Below the pieces are notes generated by a model. That model was not told where the DNA came from and did not search any database. It saw nothing but the letters and a program-made list of their open reading frames with translations. A stretch of DNA of 64,000 bases from an uncultured Bacteroidales bacterium (GTDB lineage Bacteria; Bacteroidota; Bacteroidia; Bacteroidales; Bacteroidaceae). Location of the stretch: the NCBI GenBank assembly GCA_937995875.1, contig CALKIW010000039.1, positions 1-64,000 on the forward strand, written 5' to 3'. This document shows, piece by piece, positions 17,911-26,765 of this stretch. How positions within the stretch are numbered: position 1 is the first letter of the stretch; each line of letters starts with the position of its first letter. Both the position numbers and the translations under genes were made by a program.

Positions 17911-20900
17911 ATGGCAAAAGAAAAGAAATTTATGACTTGTGATGGCAACACCGCCGCCGCTCATATCAGCTATATGTTTACTGAGGTGGCCGCGATTTAC
18001 CCCATCACTCCGTCTTCGCCAATGGCTGAGCACGTCGATGAGTGGTCAGCCAGAGGTCGCAAGAACATGTTCGGGCAGACCGTTCATGTGCAGGAAATGC
18101 AGTCGGAAGGTGGCGCTGCCGGTGCCGTTCACGGATCACTTCAATCCGGAGCACTGACCACAACGTTCACTGCCTCACAGGGATTGTTGCTGATGATTCC
18201 TAATATGTACAAGATTGCCGGTGAGCTGCTGCCCTGCGTGTTCCACGTATCGGCCCGCACGCTGGCTTCTCATGCACTGAGCATCTTCGGAGACCACCAA
18301 GACGTGATGGCCTGTCGCCAGACCGGCTTCGCCATGTTCTGCTCCGGCTCCGTACAAGAGGTGATGGACCTCTCCGCCGTGCCTCATCTGGCATCGCTGA
18401 AGACCGACGTTCCCTTCATCAACTTCTTCGACGGTTTCCGTACTTCTCACGAGTACCACAAGATTGAGGCCATCGATCAGGAAGAGATTGCCAAGCTGCT
18501 CGATCCGGCCGACCTGAAGCGTTTCCGCGACCGCGCCCTCTCACCGGAGCGCCCCGTGACACGCGGTACGGCCGAAAACCCGGAAACCTTCTTCACACAC
18601 CGTGAAGCCTGCAACGAATACTACGACAAGGTGCCTGAAGTGGTAGAACACTATCTGGGCGAAATCTCGAAGATTACCGGTCGCGAGTATCACCTGTTCA
18701 ACTATTACGGCGACAAGGAAGCCGAAAACATCATCGTCCTGATGGGATCGGCCACAGAGGCAGCCCGTGAAGCCATCGACTATCTGATGAAGCAGGGCAA
18801 GAAGGTCGGCATGGTAGCCGTACACCTCTATCGTCCGTTCTCTGTGGAGGCCATCCGCAAAGCCATCCCCGAAACCGTGAAGCGCATTGCCGTGCTCGAC
18901 CGCACGAAGGAGCCGGGTGCAGAGGGTGAGCCCCTGTATCTCGACGTGAAGTCGGCCCTCTATGAAGACCCGCGCAAACCGCTGGTTGTTGGTGGTCGCT
19001 ACGGACTGGGATCTGCTGATACCACACCGGCACAGATTATCAGCGTGTTCAACAACTTGGAGATGCCGATGCCCAAGAACCACTTTACGGTGGGTATCGT
19101 AGACGACGTGACTTTCACGTCGCTGCCTGAAGTGCCTGAAATTCCTATGGGTGACGAGTCGTTGTTTGAGGCTAAGTTCTACGGATTGGGCTCTGACGGT
19201 ACGGTTGGTGCCAACAAGAACTCCGTACAGATTATCGGTAACAACACCGACAAATACTGCCAGGCATACTTCTCTTACGACTCTAAGAAGTCGGGAGGAT
19301 TTACCTGTTCGCACCTCCGCTTCGGAGACAAGACCATTCATTCCACCTATCAGGTGAACACGCCTAACTTTGTGGCTTGCCACGTTCAGGCTTATCTCCA
19401 CATGTATGACGTGACTCGCGGTTTGCGCGACAATGGTACGTTCCTGCTGAACACCATTTTCGACGGTGAAGAACTGGTGAACTTCATCCCCAACAAGGTG
19501 AAGCGCTACTGGGCCAAGCACAATATCAGCGTGTATTACATCAACGCTACCAAGATTGGATTGGAGATTGGCTTGGGCAACCGCACCAACACTATCCTCC
19601 AGTCGGCATTCTTCCGCATCACCAACGTAATCCCCATCGACCTCGCCGTTGAACAGATGAAGGCATTTATCGTGAAGTCTTATGGCAAGAAGGGTGAAGA
19701 CGTGGTGAACAAGAACTACGCAGCTGTAGACCGAGGCGGTGAATACAAGCAACTCGAAGTAGACCCCGCATGGGCCAACCTGCCCGACGACGAGGCTGTT
19801 GAAGACGATGCACCCGCATTCGTTAAGGAGCTCGTTCGCCCCATCAACGCACAGGCAGGCGACCTGCTGAAGGTGTCCGACTTCGTGAAGCATGGCACCG
19901 TGGACGGCACATGGCAGAACGGTACTTCTGCATGGGAGAAACGAGGCGTAGAGGCTTTCGTTCCCCAGTGGTCACCGGAAAACTGTATCCAGTGTAACAA
20001 GTGTGCATTCTCCTGTCCTCATGCCACGATCCGTCCATTCGTTCTCGACGAAGACGAGGCTAAGGACTGCGACCTCCCAATGATCGACGTGGTGGCTCCG
20101 AAGCAGCTCAAGGGTATGCAATTCCGCATCCAAGTGGCTGTGATGGACTGCTTGGGTTGTGGTAACTGTGCCGACGTTTGTCCGGGCAGAAAAGACCGCG
20201 AGACCGGCGAAGTGAAGAAGGCTCTGAAGATGGTGCCCTTCAATGTGGACGATCCCGTGATGCAGCAGGAAGCTAAGAACTGGCTACACATGGCTAAGAA
20301 CGTAAGTTCCAAGCAGCATCTGGTAAACATCAAGCAAACTCCGAAGAATTCTCAGTTTGCCACACCGTTGTTCGAGTTCTCCGGAGCCTGTGCAGGTTGT
20401 GGTGAAACTCCATACGTGAAACTCATCTCTCAGCTCTTTGGCGACCGCGAGATGATTGCCAACGCTACAGGTTGCTCGTCAATCTATTCAGCATCAATAC
20501 CTTCCACGCCTTATACCACCAATCCGGAGGGACGCGGACCAGCCTTCGCCAACTCTCTGTTTGAGGACTTCTGCGAATTTGGTCTTGGCATGGCACTGGG
20601 TAACAAGAAGATGCGCGAGCGTATCTCCGTGCTGTTGAACGAGAAGATGGCCAACGAAAAGACCTCTGAAGAGTTCAAGGCCGCAGCACAGCAGTGGCTT
20701 GATGGTAAGAACGATGCCGAAGCATCCAAGACTGCCGGCGACGCATTGAAACCGCTGATCGACAAGGACGCTGAGGCCGGTTGCGAACTGTCGAAGGAGC
20801 TGAAGACGCTCGACCACTACCTCACGAAGCGTTCACAATGGATCATTGGTGGTGATGGAGCCTCTTACGACATTGGCTACGGCGGTCTGGACCACGTGCT

Positions 20901-21516
20901 TGCCACCGGAGAAGACATAAACATTCTCGTGCTCGACACAGAGGTTTACTCTAATACGGGTGGCCAGTCTTCCAAGGCTACGCCGCTGGGCGCCATCGCA
21001 CAGTTTGCCGCTTCGGGCAAGCGCATCCGCAAGAAGGACCTCGGTTTGATGCAGACCACATACGGTTACATCTACGTGGCTCAGATTGCTATGGGTGCAG
21101 ACAATGCCCAGACACTGAAAGCCATCCGCGAGGCAGAAGCCTATCCGGGTCCATCACTCGTCATTGCCTATGCACCTTGTATCAATCACGGTATCAAGGG
21201 CACCAAGAACGGCAAGCGAAGCATGGGTACCTCACAGCGTGAGGAGGCTTTGGCAGTGGAATGTGGATACTGGCACTTGTGGCGTTACAACCCAGAGTTG
21301 GCTGAGCAAGGCAAGAATCCGTTCCAGCTTGACAGCAAGGAGCCGAAGTGGGACAACTTCCGCGACTTCCTCATGGGAGAAGTGCGCTACTCGTCTGTAG
21401 CCAAGGCTTATCCTCATGAAGCTGAAGAACTCTTCACCGCTGCGGAGAAGATGGCTAAGCTGCGCTATCAATCTTATGTGCGCAAGAGCAAAGAAGACTG
21501 GAGTGAAGAGGCATAA
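17911..21516 (+). CDS. nifJ: Pyruvate:ferredoxin (flavodoxin) oxidoreductase
   Basis: 1201 residues, the length of a single-chain PFOR. It oxidises pyruvate to acetyl-CoA and CO2 and reduces ferredoxin or flavodoxin, a core step of anaerobic metabolism. N-terminal domain I starts YMFTEVAAIYPITPSSPMAEH. Two 4Fe-4S ferredoxin motifs lie at CIQCNKCAFSCP (from Cys692) and CLGCGNCADVCPG (from Cys747). The C-terminal thiamine-diphosphate domain has CAGCGETPYVKL and the GDGASYDIGYGGLDH and YSNTGGQSS segments. It is monocistronic, with a terminator 28 bases after the stop. Its codon choice looks like that of a highly expressed gene. Confidence 0.97.
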   Translation: MAKEKKFMTCDGNTAAAHISYMFTEVAAIYPITPSSPMAEHVDEWSARGRKNMFGQTVHVQEMQSEGGAAGAVHGSLQSGALTTTFTASQGLLLMIPNMYKIAGELLPCVFHVSARTLASHALSIFGDHQDVMACRQTGFAMFCSGSVQEVMDLSAVPHLASLKTDVPFINFFDGFRTSHEYHKIEAIDQEEIAKLLDPADLKRFRDRALSPERPVTRGTAENPETFFTHREACNEYYDKVPEVVEHYLGEISKITGREYHLFNYYGDKEAENIIVLMGSATEAAREAIDYLMKQGKKVGMVAVHLYRPFSVEAIRKAIPETVKRIAVLDRTKEPGAEGEPLYLDVKSALYEDPRKPLVVGGRYGLGSADTTPAQIISVFNNLEMPMPKNHFTVGIVDDVTFTSLPEVPEIPMGDESLFEAKFYGLGSDGTVGANKNSVQIIGNNTDKYCQAYFSYDSKKSGGFTCSHLRFGDKTIHSTYQVNTPNFVACHVQAYLHMYDVTRGLRDNGTFLLNTIFDGEELVNFIPNKVKRYWAKHNISVYYINATKIGLEIGLGNRTNTILQSAFFRITNVIPIDLAVEQMKAFIVKSYGKKGEDVVNKNYAAVDRGGEYKQLEVDPAWANLPDDEAVEDDAPAFVKELVRPINAQAGDLLKVSDFVKHGTVDGTWQNGTSAWEKRGVEAFVPQWSPENCIQCNKCAFSCPHATIRPFVLDEDEAKDCDLPMIDVVAPKQLKGMQFRIQVAVMDCLGCGNCADVCPGRKDRETGEVKKALKMVPFNVDDPVMQQEAKNWLHMAKNVSSKQHLVNIKQTPKNSQFATPLFEFSGACAGCGETPYVKLISQLFGDREMIANATGCSSIYSASIPSTPYTTNPEGRGPAFANSLFEDFCEFGLGMALGNKKMRERISVLLNEKMANEKTSEEFKAAAQQWLDGKNDAEASKTAGDALKPLIDKDAEAGCELSKELKTLDHYLTKRSQWIIGGDGASYDIGYGGLDHVLATGEDINILVLDTEVYSNTGGQSSKATPLGAIAQFAASGKRIRKKDLGLMQTTYGYIYVAQIAMGADNAQTLKAIREAEAYPGPSLVIAYAPCINHGIKGTKNGKRSMGTSQREEALAVECGYWHLWRYNPELAEQGKNPFQLDSKEPKWDNFRDFLMGEVRYSSVAKAYPHEAEELFTAAEKMAKLRYQSYVRKSKEDWSEEA

Positions 21517-21544
21517 GCCAATGTTCACACCATATATTTGAAAA

Positions 21545-21577
21545 ACAGCCCGGGACTTTCTGTCTCGGGCTGTTTTA
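21545..21577 (+). terminator. Terminator of nifJ
   Basis: ACAGCCCGGGAC and GTCTCGGGCTGT pair with one mismatch around a TTTCT loop, followed by TTTTA. Confidence 0.85.
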
Positions 21578-21646
21578 ATGATAAAAAGAGGGAAAAACGC
21601 TACTGTATCTGTTTAATAATGTAATAGTATATTATCATAAATTGCG

Positions 21647-21677
21647 CTTGTTGTTCAGACTAAATTTTGTATTTTTG
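21647..21677 (+). promoter_or_regulatory. Promoter of the PafA-like phosphatase gene
   Basis: CTTG, 19 bases, TATTTTTG: three of four -33 bases and a full -7 match, ending 37 bases before the start codon. Confidence 0.5.
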
Positions 21678-21714
21678 CAAATAGACAAATACACGTCACA
21701 CTAAACTGAAAGAC

Positions 21715-23190
21715 ATGAAAAAAATTCTTTCCTTTATTATAGCCGTCATGCTGTCTGCGACCGGAATGGCAGAAATCAATCGGCCTAAACTCGTGGTGGG
21801 GCTTGTGGTAGACCAGATGCGCTGGGACTATCTGTACTATTACTACGACCAGTTTCAAGCTGATGGATTGCGTCGCCTCATAGACGGGGGCTATAGTTTC
21901 GAAAACACGATGATAAACTACGTGCCTACGGTAACCGCAGTGGGACATACCAGCATCTATACCGGTAGCGTTCCCGCATTGCATGGCATTGTCGGAAATA
22001 ATTTCTATATGGATGGGAAACAGGTGTATTGCTGTGACGATGCTACGGTGCAGAGTGTTGGCTCCAATAGCAAAGCCGGTCAGCTGTCGCCCCGCAACCT
22101 GTTGGCAACGGGACTGGGCGATATGCTGAAAATCCACACAGACTACAAGGCGAAAGTTGTGGGCGTGGCGTTGAAAGACCGTGCTGCCATTCTCCCGGCC
22201 GGGCACGCCGCCGATGCCGCCTATTGGTGGGATACTTCTGTCGGCAAATTCATATCCTCAACCTATTATATGAAGCAACTGCCCGGTTGGGTGGAGAAAG
22301 TGAACAGGGAGATTGGTACCAAGCCCGGTATCGACGTGAAAGCATCGCCGGAAGGGGTTGTCAAGACGTTCCGGATGGCAGAGGCAGCCCTGATTAACGA
22401 AGGCATGGGACAGGACGATATTACCGACCTGCTGGCCGTGAGCGTGTCATCGACCGACGCTATCGCTCATCAATACGGCACTCGCCACAAGCTCATGCGG
22501 GAGTCATACATGGAGCTTGACAGACAGTTGGCAGCATTTTTCAAGTTGCTCGATGAGCGCGTGGGACGCGGCAACTATCTGATGTTTCTCTCGGCCGATC
22601 ATGGTGGCGCCCATAATCCTAACGAGCTGAAAGCCCATAAAATTCCTTCCGGCGGACTGGAGACATGGACGTGGCTTGGCGATGTAGACAAGCGTGTGGC
22701 TCAAAAACTGGGTGTTACGGGAAAAATCATCAAGGATGAAAATGCAGGAGGCTTATATCTCGACCATGAAGTGATAGAGCGTAGCGGCAAAACGCTTGAC
22801 GAAGTGAAGCAGGCTGTGATTGCCGAGATAGAGAAACGCGATGAAATCTTGTATGTGGTGGATTATGACAAGGCACTCATTACCTCTATTCCTCAACCTA
22901 TTCGCGAACGCATTGTGAACGGATACAACAAAAAACGGAGCGGCGACCTTTTCTATGTGGCCAAAGCAGGCTGGGAGAATGTGAGCAACAAACCTGATTA
23001 TATCGGCACTACACATGCACAGTGGAATCCCTATGATGCCCACATTCCGTTCGTGCTCTACGGTTGGAACGTTAATCATGGTGAAACATCAGAGCCTACC
23101 AACATGACCGATATTGCTCCCACCATCTGTGCCATGCTGCACATCCAGATGCCTAACAGCTGTGTGGGCAATGCCAAGACCGTGAAATAA
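21715..23190 (+). CDS. PafA-type alkaline phosphatase family protein
   Basis: 491 residues with a signal peptide (MKKILSFIIAVMLSATGMA). It belongs to the alkaline phosphatase superfamily, phosphate-irrepressible PafA group. Asp33 in LVVDQMRWD is a metal ligand. The nucleophile is a Thr in PTVTAVGHTS (residues 71-80), probably Thr74. Further metal ligands lie in SSTDAIAHQYG and SADHGGAHNP, and in the C-terminal THAQWNP. It should act in the periplasm, releasing phosphate from monoesters. It is somewhat shorter than the ~545-residue characterised PafA. It has its own promoter, and a 22-bp array lies downstream. Confidence 0.85.
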   Translation: MKKILSFIIAVMLSATGMAEINRPKLVVGLVVDQMRWDYLYYYYDQFQADGLRRLIDGGYSFENTMINYVPTVTAVGHTSIYTGSVPALHGIVGNNFYMDGKQVYCCDDATVQSVGSNSKAGQLSPRNLLATGLGDMLKIHTDYKAKVVGVALKDRAAILPAGHAADAAYWWDTSVGKFISSTYYMKQLPGWVEKVNREIGTKPGIDVKASPEGVVKTFRMAEAALINEGMGQDDITDLLAVSVSSTDAIAHQYGTRHKLMRESYMELDRQLAAFFKLLDERVGRGNYLMFLSADHGGAHNPNELKAHKIPSGGLETWTWLGDVDKRVAQKLGVTGKIIKDENAGGLYLDHEVIERSGKTLDEVKQAVIAEIEKRDEILYVVDYDKALITSIPQPIRERIVNGYNKKRSGDLFYVAKAGWENVSNKPDYIGTTHAQWNPYDAHIPFVLYGWNVNHGETSEPTNMTDIAPTICAMLHIQMPNSCVGNAKTVK

Positions 23191-23266
23191 GGGCATATTG
23201 CCTACCCAGTCATCACTCTGCATCCGTGTAGAGTGATGATTAATGTGTCGCCTCCTGAATTAGGAG

Positions 23267-23426
23267 AAACGGTTAAAGAATTGGGAAGACGCAGTTGAAA
23301 GAGTTCAAAAACGCGGTTAAAGAAAGGAGAAGAAAGAGCTTAAGAAAGGGGAAGTCGCAAGGAAAAGAAGTACAAGTCGCAACAGAAGGGAGGGGAAGTC
23401 GCAGCTAAAGGAAGTGGAAGACATAG
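23267..23426. repeat. 22-bp-period tandem array, locus 5 (purine-rich)
   Basis: Seven complete 22-bp units start at 23267, 23289, 23311, 23333, 23355, 23377 and 23399. An eighth, starting at 23421, runs into the stop codon of the HD gene. Units typically begin ACGCGGTTAAAG or TCGCAAG and end in GGGGAAG. The plus strand is almost all purine. The rest of the gap after the phosphatase gene holds nothing recognisable. Confidence 0.85.
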
Positions 23427-24056
23427 TTAAAGGTCTTTCACCTTTCCAAAAATGTCATCGAAAACGACGCGGAGGCGACTCTTGTCTGCAATGATATTGC
23501 GCACGGTCTTGAGATACTGCTCGTTGGTGGAATTAGGAATCCAGAGTTTGATATACCCATGTGCGCTGTATTTTTGGTCCATGTGGTGACTGAAACGCTC
23601 CCATTGCTGTTCCTTATTGAGTTCCGGATAATGATCCAGACCATATTCAATGGCACGGGTGAACACTACATCGGGTTGAAGATCGCGGTCGGCCTCAGCC
23701 ACAATCTTACCATAGATGCTGCGCGGCTCGTGCGATGCGGAAGCACGATGGTCTTCCACCGCTTCTTTCATGATGTTGATTTGGTCCGGCGTAAACCATT
23801 TGCGCAGCCGTTGGTCGGCCAGGAGAATTTTACCGCCGGTAACATGATGGATAGCGCGCGGGCCGCTCATGCCAAGGTCGTGATATGCTGCGATGACGTA
23901 GACCATGTTGATGTCGGTGCCGAGTTGGCGCGAGAGCACCAATGAATTGGCAATGACACGTTGCACATGATTGAGGTTATGGGATTTGTCGAAGGCATTA
24001 TATTTAGGGAGAATAGAGGTTTCGATGAACGACATCAGGTCGAGATTCACTTGCAT
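23427..24056 (-). CDS. HD-domain phosphohydrolase
   Basis: 209 residues. The HD metal-binding residues appear in order: HNLNHVQRV, AAYHDLGM (the HD doublet), VEDHRAS, and EADRDLQPD. This fits a small HD hydrolase acting on nucleotides or related phosphoesters; the substrate cannot be told. The stop codon lies inside the last unit of the locus 5 array, so its C-terminal residues are repeat-encoded. The conjugative transposon is integrated 31 bases upstream of its ATG. Its -7 box is therefore the att core and everything further upstream is element DNA, so expression may have changed. Confidence 0.8.
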   Translation of the reverse strand: MQVNLDLMSFIETSILPKYNAFDKSHNLNHVQRVIANSLVLSRQLGTDINMVYVIAAYHDLGMSGPRAIHHVTGGKILLADQRLRKWFTPDQINIMKEAVEDHRASASHEPRSIYGKIVAEADRDLQPDVVFTRAIEYGLDHYPELNKEQQWERFSHHMDQKYSAHGYIKLWIPNSTNEQYLKTVRNIIADKSRLRVVFDDIFGKVKDL

Positions 24057-24086
24057 ACAGAAGGAATTTATTTGGGATTTGCACTT

Positions 24087-24096
24087 GCAAAGTTAC
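24087..24096 (-). mobile_element. att core at the int-proximal end of the conjugative transposon
   Basis: The minus strand reads GTAACTTTGC, matching the CTnDOT att core GTAnnTTTGC. It lies 320 bases from the integrase start, at the switch from chromosomal to element genes. The same bases contain TAACTTTG, a -7 promoter box for the HD gene. The exact crossover within or beside the core cannot be fixed without the empty site. Confidence 0.75.
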
Positions 24097-24219
24097 TACA
24101 AAAAAGTGAAATGCGGAAAGATATAGTGATAGAATTGAGTTACAAGGGTTTTGGTTGAAGTGGCGATAATCCGTGAAGCCATTACAATCCCTGCCGAAGC
24201 CAAATCCTGACGCCGCTAC

Positions 24220-24310
24220 GTTACTTGTTCGTAACCATGCCCGAAAATGCGACAAACGGGTACGAATAGCGAAACAAGGCTCTAAGGAATAGTGAGTTAT
24301 CCATAACTCA
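24220..24310. repeat. Inverted repeats between att core and int
   Basis: In the 319-base gap before int, GTTAC/GTAAC arms lie at 24220-24235, and TGAGTTAT/ATAACTCA flank a CC at 24293-24310. Their position fits accessory (arm-type) integrase or excision-factor sites, but I cannot match them to defined CTnDOT sites. Nothing else stands out in the gap. Confidence 0.4.
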
Positions 24311-24415
24311 TGCGAAAAATCAGGTTACGGAAAAAGATTGCGCCGTTCCTCCCCGTTTTGCGTACCAACACCGGACTCTTCACCAACTAATTTTGAAACC
24401 CAAAAATTAAGGACA

Positions 24416-25651
24416 ATGAAGAGTACATTTTCAGTAATCTACTACCTCAAGCGTCAGGTAGTGAAAAAGGACGGGACAGTTCCCGTCATGGGACGCATCA
24501 CGGTGGACGGCAGCCAGACACAGTTCAGCTGCAAACTGACTGTCGATCCGAAACTGTGGGACACCAAAGGTGGACGTGTCACGGGCAGAAGCACGGCGGC
24601 ACTCGAAACGAACCGTATGCTTGACAAGATGCGGGTACGCATCAACAGGCATTATCAGGAAATCATGGAGCGTGACAACTTCGTCACGGCGGAGAAGGTG
24701 AAGAACGCCTTTCTCGGACTGGAACACCGCTACCACACGCTGATGCAGGTGTTCCGCCAGCACAACGAGGACTACGAGAAGCAGGTGGAGGCAGGCATGA
24801 AAGCCAAAGGCACGCTGCTGAAGTACCGCACCGTTTACAAGCACATGCAAGAGTTCCTCGACATCCGCTACCATGTGAAGGACATCGCCCTAAAAGAGCT
24901 TACCCCGGCTTTCATCTCCGACTTCGAGATGTTCCTGCGCACGGACAAGCACTGCTGCACCAATACCGTGTGGCTGTACGTCTGCCCGTTACGGACGATG
25001 GTATTCATCGCCATCAACAACGAGTGGCTGACGCGCGACCCGTTCCGCGAGTATGAAATCAAGAAGGAGGAAACAACACGCAGTTTCCTGACCAAAGATG
25101 AGATCCGCCTGCTGATGGAGGGGAAACTGAAAAACGCCAAACAGGAATTGTACCGCGACCTCTACCTGTTCTGCGCCTTCACGGGGCTGTCGTTCGCGGA
25201 TATGCGCAACCTTACGGAAGAGAATATCCGCACCTACTTCGACGAACACGAGTGGATAAACATCAACCGCCAGAAAACGGGCGTGGTGTCCAACATCCGC
25301 CTGCTCGACATCGCCAACCGCATAATCGGCAAATACCGGGGACTGTGCGGGGACGGCAGGATATTTCCCGTTCCGCATTATAACACGTGCCTTGCCGGTA
25401 TCCGTGCCGTCGCCAAGCGTTGCGGCATCACCAAGCATATCACGTGGCATCAGAGCCGCCACACGGCAGCCACGACGATATTCCTCTCCAACGGTGTTCC
25501 CATCGAAACGGTCAGCTCCATGCTCGGACACAAGAGCATAAAGACGACGCAGATTTACGCAAAGATAACCAAAGAGAAGCTCAATCAGGACATGGAGAAC
25601 CTTGCCGCAAGATTGAACGGCGTCGAGGAATTTGCAGGTTGCACCATCTAA
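24416..25651 (+). CDS. intDOT: Tyrosine recombinase IntDOT
   Basis: 411 residues from the ATG at 24416, the length of IntDOT. The N-terminal arm-binding and core-binding domains span about 1-200, with a catalytic C-terminal domain. Seen catalytic residues: His345 and Arg348 in HQSRH, His372 in LGHKS and Tyr381 in QIYAKI. The first catalytic Arg is replaced by Ser259 (FTGLSFADM), a known IntDOT peculiarity. It integrates the circular element at att cores and, with excision factors, excises it. The frame is open upstream to 24338, but that extension is not part of the family. Confidence 0.95.
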   Translation: MKSTFSVIYYLKRQVVKKDGTVPVMGRITVDGSQTQFSCKLTVDPKLWDTKGGRVTGRSTAALETNRMLDKMRVRINRHYQEIMERDNFVTAEKVKNAFLGLEHRYHTLMQVFRQHNEDYEKQVEAGMKAKGTLLKYRTVYKHMQEFLDIRYHVKDIALKELTPAFISDFEMFLRTDKHCCTNTVWLYVCPLRTMVFIAINNEWLTRDPFREYEIKKEETTRSFLTKDEIRLLMEGKLKNAKQELYRDLYLFCAFTGLSFADMRNLTEENIRTYFDEHEWININRQKTGVVSNIRLLDIANRIIGKYRGLCGDGRIFPVPHYNTCLAGIRAVAKRCGITKHITWHQSRHTAATTIFLSNGVPIETVSSMLGHKSIKTTQIYAKITKEKLNQDMENLAARLNGVEEFAGCTI

Positions 25652-25662
25652 AAAGAAAAGCC

Positions 25663-26025
25663 ATGAAACGTGACACAATCATCATCGAGGACAAGGCAGT
25701 CAGCGTAACCGGTAACGACGTGTGGATGACCGCCACCGAAATAGCCGGATTGTTCCATACGACCGTCCCGGCAGTGAACGCCGCCATCAGAGCCGTCCGC
25801 AAGTCGGACGTGCTGAACGACTACGAGGTGTGCCGCTACATGCAGCTTGAAAACGGGCTGCACGCGGACGTGTACGCCCTTGAAATCATCATCCCGGTCG
25901 CTTTCAGGGTGAATACCTACAACACCCACCTGTTCCGCACATGGCTGGTGGGAAAGGCACTCTCACAAGAGAAACGGCAGACATACGTGATGTTCATACA
26001 GAACGGAAAAGCCGGGTATTGCTGA
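25663..26025 (+). CDS. RhuM-like small protein
   Basis: 120 residues from the ATG at 25663, 11 bases after the int stop, so probably co-transcribed with int. The core VWMTATEIAGLFHTTVPAVNAAIRAVRKS resembles the helix-turn-helix start of RhuM-family proteins. The following VYALEIIIPVAFRVNTYNTHLFRTW is like the RhuM 'VGYRVNS..FRRWA' segment. It is much shorter than full RhuM (~330 residues). The function is unknown; DNA binding is an inference from the N-terminal part. A strong terminator follows. Confidence 0.6.
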   Translation: MKRDTIIIEDKAVSVTGNDVWMTATEIAGLFHTTVPAVNAAIRAVRKSDVLNDYEVCRYMQLENGLHADVYALEIIIPVAFRVNTYNTHLFRTWLVGKALSQEKRQTYVMFIQNGKAGYC

Positions 26026-26046
26026 TTGCACATACCCCATAAGACA

Positions 26047-26091
26047 AGTAAACGGGTAGCACCACAAAAGGTGTCACCCGTTTACTTTTTC
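26047..26091 (+). terminator. Terminator after the RhuM-like gene
   Basis: A 17-bp stem, 26047-26063 with 26070-26086 (one mismatch), loop ACAAAA, followed by TTTT. It separates the int unit from the convergent minus-strand HTH genes. Confidence 0.85.
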
Positions 26092-26102
26092 ATGAAACCG
26101 CC

Positions 26103-26408
26103 TCACTCCAGCGGCTTGCGGTAGTTCGCTTCCAGTACCCCGCGCAGCCCCGTTTCCGGGTAAAGCACCTTCCCTCCCAAAAGTATGAAGGGCAACACGC
26201 GGTTGTTGCGGTATTCCTGCAAGGTGCGCCGGCTCACACGGAGCAGTTCCGACACCTCGCCGTCCGTCAGGTAACGTTCCCCGTCCAGCGGAGGACGGTA
26301 GCTTTCCAGAAATGCGGACAGCCATTTCGAGCCTTTGCGCATATCCTGCACCACAGAGGCTATCGGCTCGTCTTCCATCGTAAAAACATCGTTGTTCTCG
26401 TTCATCAT
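26103..26408 (-). CDS. Small helix-turn-helix (MerR/excisionase-like) protein
   Basis: 101 residues from the tandem ATGs at 26405-26408. The C-terminal half (YLTDGEVSELLRVSRRTLQEYRNNRVLPFILLGGKVLYPE) is an excisionase-type winged HTH that would bind DNA near the element end. The N-terminal half is acidic (MNENNDVFTMEDE). It lies downstream of a second small HTH gene in the same direction (31-base gap) and is convergent with the int unit. Its role in excision or regulation is not established. Confidence 0.7.
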   Translation of the reverse strand: MMNENNDVFTMEDEPIASVVQDMRKGSKWLSAFLESYRPPLDGERYLTDGEVSELLRVSRRTLQEYRNNRVLPFILLGGKVLYPETGLRGVLEANYRKPLE

Positions 26409-26439
26409 AACTTCGGATTCAGTGGGTGAATAAATCAAA

Positions 26440-26739
26440 TCATCTGCCGTGCGGATAGAGCGTGCCGACAAGCGGTATCAGCCGCTTCACCTCCTCTGGC
26501 TTGTAATAGAACCTGCGGTTTATCTGCGAGTAGCCGATAAGCCGCCTGTCACGCAGCGTCTGCAACGTGCGCGGGCTTATTCTCAACTGCCCGCAGACCT
26601 CCTCGCCCGTGAGCCATCTTTCCATGCGCCCCGTGTCGCTTTTGCGCCTCAGGGCGGCGACCTTCTCCGAGAGTGCGCCGAATGCCGCCACCATCATCTC
26701 GAAAGTCTTTTTCTCGATAGATACTATTTCCATATTCAT
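26440..26739 (-). CDS. Small helix-turn-helix protein
   Basis: 99 residues from the ATG at 26739 (97 if from 26733). A helical N-terminus (EIVSIEKKTFEMMVAAFGALSE) may dimerise. The C-terminal RWLTGEEVCGQLRISPRTLQTLRDRRLIGYSQINRRFYY is an excisionase-like HTH with a Tyr/Arg wing. It is the first gene of a two-gene minus-strand unit and has a -7 box just upstream. It resembles Xis2c and Xis2d in fold but is a distinct gene. Confidence 0.7.
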   Translation of the reverse strand: MNMEIVSIEKKTFEMMVAAFGALSEKVAALRRKSDTGRMERWLTGEEVCGQLRISPRTLQTLRDRRLIGYSQINRRFYYKPEEVKRLIPLVGTLYPHGR

Positions 26740-26757
26740 GTCATTTAGAGTTTGCCG

Positions 26758-26765
26758 CAAAGGTA
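26758..26765 (-). promoter_or_regulatory. -7 box for the two minus-strand HTH genes
   Basis: The minus strand reads TACCTTTG, a TAnnTTTG match, 18 bases upstream of the ATG at 26739. No -33 TTTG at the usual distance, as expected if expression needs an activator. Confidence 0.45.

Noticed and set aside
18541..19893. 450-residue minus-strand ORF opposite nifJ
   Set aside because: No domain; lies wholly inside the pyruvate:ferredoxin oxidoreductase gene.
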